From: Pseudomonas sp. FP2335
GTDB lineage: Bacteria; Pseudomonadota; Gammaproteobacteria; Pseudomonadales; Pseudomonadaceae
Assembly: GCF_030687535.1 (NCBI RefSeq)
Contig: NZ_CP117437.1
Location: 1,571,501 to 1,635,500, forward strand
Direction: 5' to 3'
DNA: 64,000 nucleotides
Shown here: positions 60,931-64,000 of the stretch, piece by piece
How the letters are laid out: each line of letters opens with the position of its first letter
Position numbering within the stretch: the first letter of the stretch is position 1
Position numbers and translations under genes: made by a program
Notes under the pieces: generated by a model
Told to the model about the DNA's origin: nothing
Database searches by the model: none
Seen by the model: the letters and a program-made list of their open reading frames with translations, nothing else

Positions 60931-62515
60931 TGTCGCGGGCTTCGGGCAGCATCTCGGGGTAGTCGAGGGTGTAGTGCAGGCCGCGGCTTTCCTTGCGTTC
61001 CATGGCTGAGCGGATCATCAGCTCCGCGACTTGGGCCAGGTTGCGCAACTCGATCAGGTCGCGGCTGACTTTGTAGTTGCTGTAGAACTCGTCGATCTCA
61101 TCCAGCAACAGCCGGACCCGGTGCTGCGCGCGTTGCAGGCGCTTGTTGGTACGCACGATCCCCACGTAGTCCCACATGAAGCGCCGCAGCTCGTCCCAGT
61201 TGTGGGCGATGATCACGTCTTCGTCCGAATCGGTGACCTGGCTTGCGTCCCAGCGGGGCAGGGCATCCGGCACGGGGATGCGTGGCAGTTGTTCGAGGAT
61301 GTCCGCCGCCGCCGAGCGGGCGTAGACGAAGCATTCGAGCAGCGAGTTGCTGGCCATGCGATTGGCGCCGTGCAGGCCGGTGAAGCTGGTTTCGCCAATC
61401 GCGTACAGGCCGGGCACGTCGGTGCGGCCATTTTGGTCGACCATTACGCCGCCGCAGGTGTAGTGCGCGGCCGGGACGACCGGGATCGGGCCTTTGGTGA
61501 TGTCGATGTTGAAGGCCAGGCAGCGTTCATAGACGGTGGGGAAGTGGGTCTTGATGAAAGCTTCGGGTTTGTGGCTGATGTCCAGGTACACGCAGTCGAT
61601 ACCCAGGCGCTTCATTTCATGGTCGATGGCGCGGGCGACGATGTCCCGTGGGGCCAGTTCGGCGCGCGGGTCGAAGCGTTGCATGAAGCGTTCGCCGTTC
61701 GGCAGTTTCAGGTGTGCACCTTCGCCGCGCAGGGCTTCGGTGATCAGGAAGCTCTTGGCCTGCGGGTGGTACAGGCAGGTGGGGTGGAACTGGTTGAATT
61801 CCAGGTTCGCCACCCTACAGCCCGAACGCCAGGCCATGGCGATGCCGTCGCCGCAGGCACCGTCAGGGTTACTGGTGTAGAGGTAGACCTTGGCCGCGCC
61901 GCCCGAAGCGAGAATGGTGAAGCGCGCACCGTAGGTGTCGACTTCGCCGCTGCCACGGTTGAGCACGTAGGCGCCGAGGCAGCGATCGCCTTCCAGGCCC
62001 AGGCGTTTTTCGGTGATCAGGTCGACGGCGACGCGTTGCTCCAGCAATTCGATGTTGGGGCGCTGGCGGGCTTGGTCGAGCAGGGTCTTGAAGATCGCGG
62101 CGCCGGTGGCGTCGGCGGCGTGGATGATGCGACGGTGGCTGTGGCCGCCTTCGCGGGTCAGGTGGAATTCGAAACCGCCGTCATCGCTGCCTGCGTGTTC
62201 ATCGCGGGTGAACGGCACGCCCTGGTCGATCAGCCATTGGATCGCCTCGCGGCTGTGCTCCACGGTGAAGCGCACCGCGTCTTCATGACACAGGCCGCCG
62301 CCGGCGTTGAGGGTGTCTTCGACGTGGGATTGCACCGTGTCGGTGTCATCCAGCACGGCAGCGACGCCGCCCTGGGCCCAGAATGTCGAGCCGTTGGCCA
62401 GGTCGCCCTTGCTCAGGACCGCAATGCGCAGATGGCTGGGGAGGGTCAGCGCCAGACTCAAGCCGGCCGCGCCGCTACCGATCACCAGGACATCGTGTTG
62501 AAACTGTTGGCTCAT
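60899..62515 (-). CDS. nadB: L-aspartate oxidase
   Basis: A 538-residue flavoprotein. The FAD motif [16 protein letters not shown] starts at residue 11; [13 protein letters not shown] and YTCGGVMVD follow. It oxidises aspartate to iminoaspartate for NAD synthesis, under aerobic or fumarate conditions. It is divergent from algU, and its 3' end overlaps ygfX by 32 bases. Confidence 0.96.
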   Translation of the reverse strand: MSQQFQHDVLVIGSGAAGLSLALTLPSHLRIAVLSKGDLANGSTFWAQGGVAAVLDDTDTVQSHVEDTLNAGGGLCHEDAVRFTVEHSREAIQWLIDQGVPFTRDEHAGSDDGGFEFHLTREGGHSHRRIIHAADATGAAIFKTLLDQARQRPNIELLEQRVAVDLITEKRLGLEGDRCLGAYVLNRGSGEVDTYGARFTILASGGAAKVYLYTSNPDGACGDGIAMAWRSGCRVANLEFNQFHPTCLYHPQAKSFLITEALRGEGAHLKLPNGERFMQRFDPRAELAPRDIVARAIDHEMKRLGIDCVYLDISHKPEAFIKTHFPTVYERCLAFNIDITKGPIPVVPAAHYTCGGVMVDQNGRTDVPGLYAIGETSFTGLHGANRMASNSLLECFVYARSAAADILEQLPRIPVPDALPRWDASQVTDSDEDVIIAHNWDELRRFMWDYVGIVRTNKRLQRAQHRVRLLLDEIDEFYSNYKVSRDLIELRNLAQVAELMIRSAMERKESRGLHYTLDYPEMLPEARDTILVPTTYGD

Positions 62516-62698
62516 TAGAAGGATTCCGCAAAAAGCGATCCAAGGGGCAGGCGCAGACAGGACGCCTGGATCGGCGAATCAAAGGGGCACACGGGCTACT
62601 AGTATATAGAGGGGGGGAGCGGCACAATAGCCGGGCATTCGTGGCAATGTGAGATTACGGTGCACGGCTCGGGTAGAATCAGCTGGTTATTGAAGCGG

Positions 62699-62726
62699 GA
62701 ACTTTTTGCATAAGCCTCGACTCAAT
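62699..62726 (+). promoter_or_regulatory. AlgU-type promoter 1 upstream of algU
   Basis: GAACTT at 62699-62704, 17 bases, then TCAAT at 62722-62726. This fits the AlgU/RpoE consensus GAACTT-N16/17-TCtgA, except that the TC is followed by A. It implies autoregulation. Confidence 0.6.
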
Positions 62727-62892
62727 AGCAGGTTGCCCGAAAGCTGGGAAAACGTTGAGTTTATTGGCCCGTCGGGAGCATTGGACGCGTCAGAAAACCG
62801 GCGACAAGATTATTCGCGCAGCCGGCGTTGCCCGTGCTGCGTTTTTCGTGTGTGCCAAATCAGTGCGTGCCGGAAACTTGCTTGAAGGGGGA

Positions 62893-62919
62893 GAACTTTT
62901 GCGAAAAGACCGAGTCTAT
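62893..62919 (+). promoter_or_regulatory. AlgU-type promoter 2 upstream of algU
   Basis: GAACTT at 62893-62898, 16 bases, then TCTAT at 62915-62919, closer to the AlgU consensus than promoter 1 and 60 bases before the ATG. Confidence 0.7.
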
Positions 62920-62978
62920 GTTTGCAAGCCTGATCGTTTAGTTATGCAAGCCTCCTTCAAGTACAACGAGGAGTGTTC

Positions 62979-63560
62979 ATGCTAACCCAGGAAGAGGATC
63001 AGCAGCTGGTCGAGCGCGTTCAACGCGGCGACAAGCGAGCTTTTGATCTGCTAGTGCTGAAATACCAGCACAAAATTCTCGGGTTGATCGTGCGGTTTGT
63101 GCACGACACCCATGAAGCGCAGGACGTTGCACAGGAAGCCTTTATCAAGGCGTACCGTGCACTAGGCAATTTCCGCGGCGACAGTGCGTTTTACACGTGG
63201 CTGTACCGCATCGCCATCAACACGGCGAAGAACTATCTGGTCTCTCGCGGACGCCGCCCACCGGATAGTGATGTTAGTTCAGAAGATGCTGAATTTTATG
63301 ATGGTGATCACGGCCTCAAAGATCTCGAGTCGCCGGAGCGTGCATTGCTGCGCGACGAGATCGAAGGCACCGTTCATCGCACCATTCAGCAACTGCCAGA
63401 AGATTTGCGTACGGCGTTAACTTTACGTGAATTCGATGGTCTGAGTTACGAAGACATTGCGAGCGTCATGCAGTGTCCGGTGGGGACTGTAAGGTCACGG
63501 ATTTTCCGGGCCCGGGAAGCCATCGATAAAGCCTTGCAACCGTTGTTGCAAGAGAACTAA
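62979..63560 (+). CDS. algU: Extracytoplasmic stress sigma factor AlgU (RpoE)
   Basis: A 193-residue ECF sigma factor practically identical in design to P. aeruginosa AlgU. The ATG at 62979 gives MLTQEEDQQLVERVQRG, the family start, with GAGGAG upstream. Region 2 is DTHEAQDVAQEAFIKAYR and region 4 YEDIASVMQCPVGTVRSRIF. It governs envelope stress and exopolysaccharide (alginate) genes and is held by MucA, encoded 33 bases downstream. Confidence 0.97.
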   Translation: MLTQEEDQQLVERVQRGDKRAFDLLVLKYQHKILGLIVRFVHDTHEAQDVAQEAFIKAYRALGNFRGDSAFYTWLYRIAINTAKNYLVSRGRRPPDSDVSSEDAEFYDGDHGLKDLESPERALLRDEIEGTVHRTIQQLPEDLRTALTLREFDGLSYEDIASVMQCPVGTVRSRIFRAREAIDKALQPLLQEN

Positions 63561-63592
63561 AGACAGCGGCGACAGCCAAGAGAGGAACCGCC

Positions 63593-64000
63593 ATGAGTCG
63601 TGATGCCCTGCAGGAATCGCTGTCCGCAGTGATGGATAACGAAGCGGATGAACTGGAACTTCGTCGAGTGCTCAACGCATTTGATGACGCCGAAACCCGT
63701 GATACCTGGTCTCGTTACCAAGTCGCTCGGGCGGTGATGCACAAGGATCTTCTAATCCCTCGTCTGGATATTGCTGCGGCCGTTTCTGCCGCTCTGGCTG
63801 ATGAAGCCGTTCCGGCAAAAGCTGCTCGTGGTCCATGGCGTAGCCTGGGTCGCCTGGCAGTCGCTGCCTCGGTGACTGTTGCAGTGCTGGCGGGTGTTCG
63901 CCTGTACAACCAGGACGAAATCGCCGGTGCCGAACTGGCTCAGCAGACCCAGCAGCCGGTCATGGCCGGTCCGCAAGTCAAAGGCCCAGCGGTATTGGCC
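63593..64000 (+). CDS. mucA: Anti-sigma factor MucA (3' end beyond the window)
   Basis: The first 136 residues of MucA. The AGAGGA ribosome site precedes the ATG at 63593. The N-terminal AlgU-binding part (SRDALQESLSAVMDNEADELE, WSRYQVARAVMHKD) is followed by the membrane helix LAVAASVTVAVLAGV near residue 82-97. The frame is open to the right edge, so the periplasmic regulatory domain is incomplete here. No frameshift is seen in the visible part. Confidence 0.95.
   Translation, partial: MSRDALQESLSAVMDNEADELELRRVLNAFDDAETRDTWSRYQVARAVMHKDLLIPRLDIAAAVSAALADEAVPAKAARGPWRSLGRLAVAASVTVAVLAGVRLYNQDEIAGAELAQQTQQPVMAGPQVKGPAVLA

Larger units (their letters stand above)
62516..62978. other. Divergent promoter region of nadB and algU
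   Basis: A 463-base gene-free stretch. It carries two AlgU-type promoters (62699-62726 and 62893-62919), an AT-rich tract near 62600 that probably serves nadB, and no credible gene. An open frame 62755-62985 in the leader has only a TTG start. Confidence 0.75.

Noticed and set aside
62755..62985. 76-codon frame in the algU leader ending 7 bases inside algU
   Set aside because: Only a TTG start with no good ribosome site; protein composition is unremarkable. Coupling to algU is possible but unsupported.

Overview
The window is chromosomal DNA from a fluorescent Pseudomonas, most likely the P. fluorescens group. The evidence is the high GC content, the algU-mucA / nadB / sdhE-ygfX / ygfZ cluster, the opdH-tctCBA-tctDE and ung cluster, phaG, olsBA, xenB, an emhABC/ttgABC-type RND pump with its TetR repressor, and many REP/REPIN palindromes of the type carried by this group. 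Gene density is high and I see no prophage, transposase, CRISPR array or rRNA. The only RNA gene recognised is tRNA-Gly(TCC).

Layout. 1-1285: 3' part of hscC is missing at the left edge (minus). 1595-8281: emhABC efflux operon and the divergent repressor emhR, with a TtgR/EmhR-like operator between them. 8516-11090: arsR-MFS-xenB operon with inverted operator copies. 11245-14990: acpH, ornithine-lipid genes olsBA, and a serine hydrolase plus small Cys-rich membrane protein; olsB and the hydrolase diverge from a segment carrying Pho-box repeats on both strands. 15195-23009: yceI-clsB, bglX, a lemA-TPM-TPM operon and a METTL25-like methyltransferase. 23112-28452: a drug/metabolite transporter, then a FecI/FecR/TonB-receptor signalling set with a possible Fur box. 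28625-31679: a DUF4917 (SIR2-like) protein, an iron alcohol dehydrogenase and a Rossmann protein. 31679-36230: LysR, class III CoA-transferase, HMG-CoA-lyase-like protein and MFS permease, read here as a branched hydroxy-dicarboxylate (for example HMG) catabolic set. 36238-42490: transporters, three LysR-type regulators in all nearby, ogt and small proteins. 42792-50455: tRNA-Gly, phaG, rsuA, a chemoreceptor, a Tyr-rich lipoprotein, an enoyl-CoA hydratase family protein, ung and a beta-propeller. 50582-58302: tricarboxylate uptake (opdH-tctCBA-abrB, regulated by tctDE). 58303-64000: an HDOD protein, ygfZ, sdhE-ygfX, nadB, algU and the start of mucA, cut by the right edge.

How the parts work together. 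Envelope functions dominate: RND efflux, ornithine lipid synthesis under a probable phosphate-starvation promoter, cardiolipin synthesis, iron signalling, citrate-type uptake under its own two-component system, and the AlgU envelope-stress sigma factor with two AlgU-type promoters in front of it. At least nine REP/REPIN palindromes fill intergenic gaps, one of them inside the tct operon. The most interesting leads are the divergent Pho promoter, the predicted HMG utilisation operon, the SIR2-like orphan, and several precise operator repeats.
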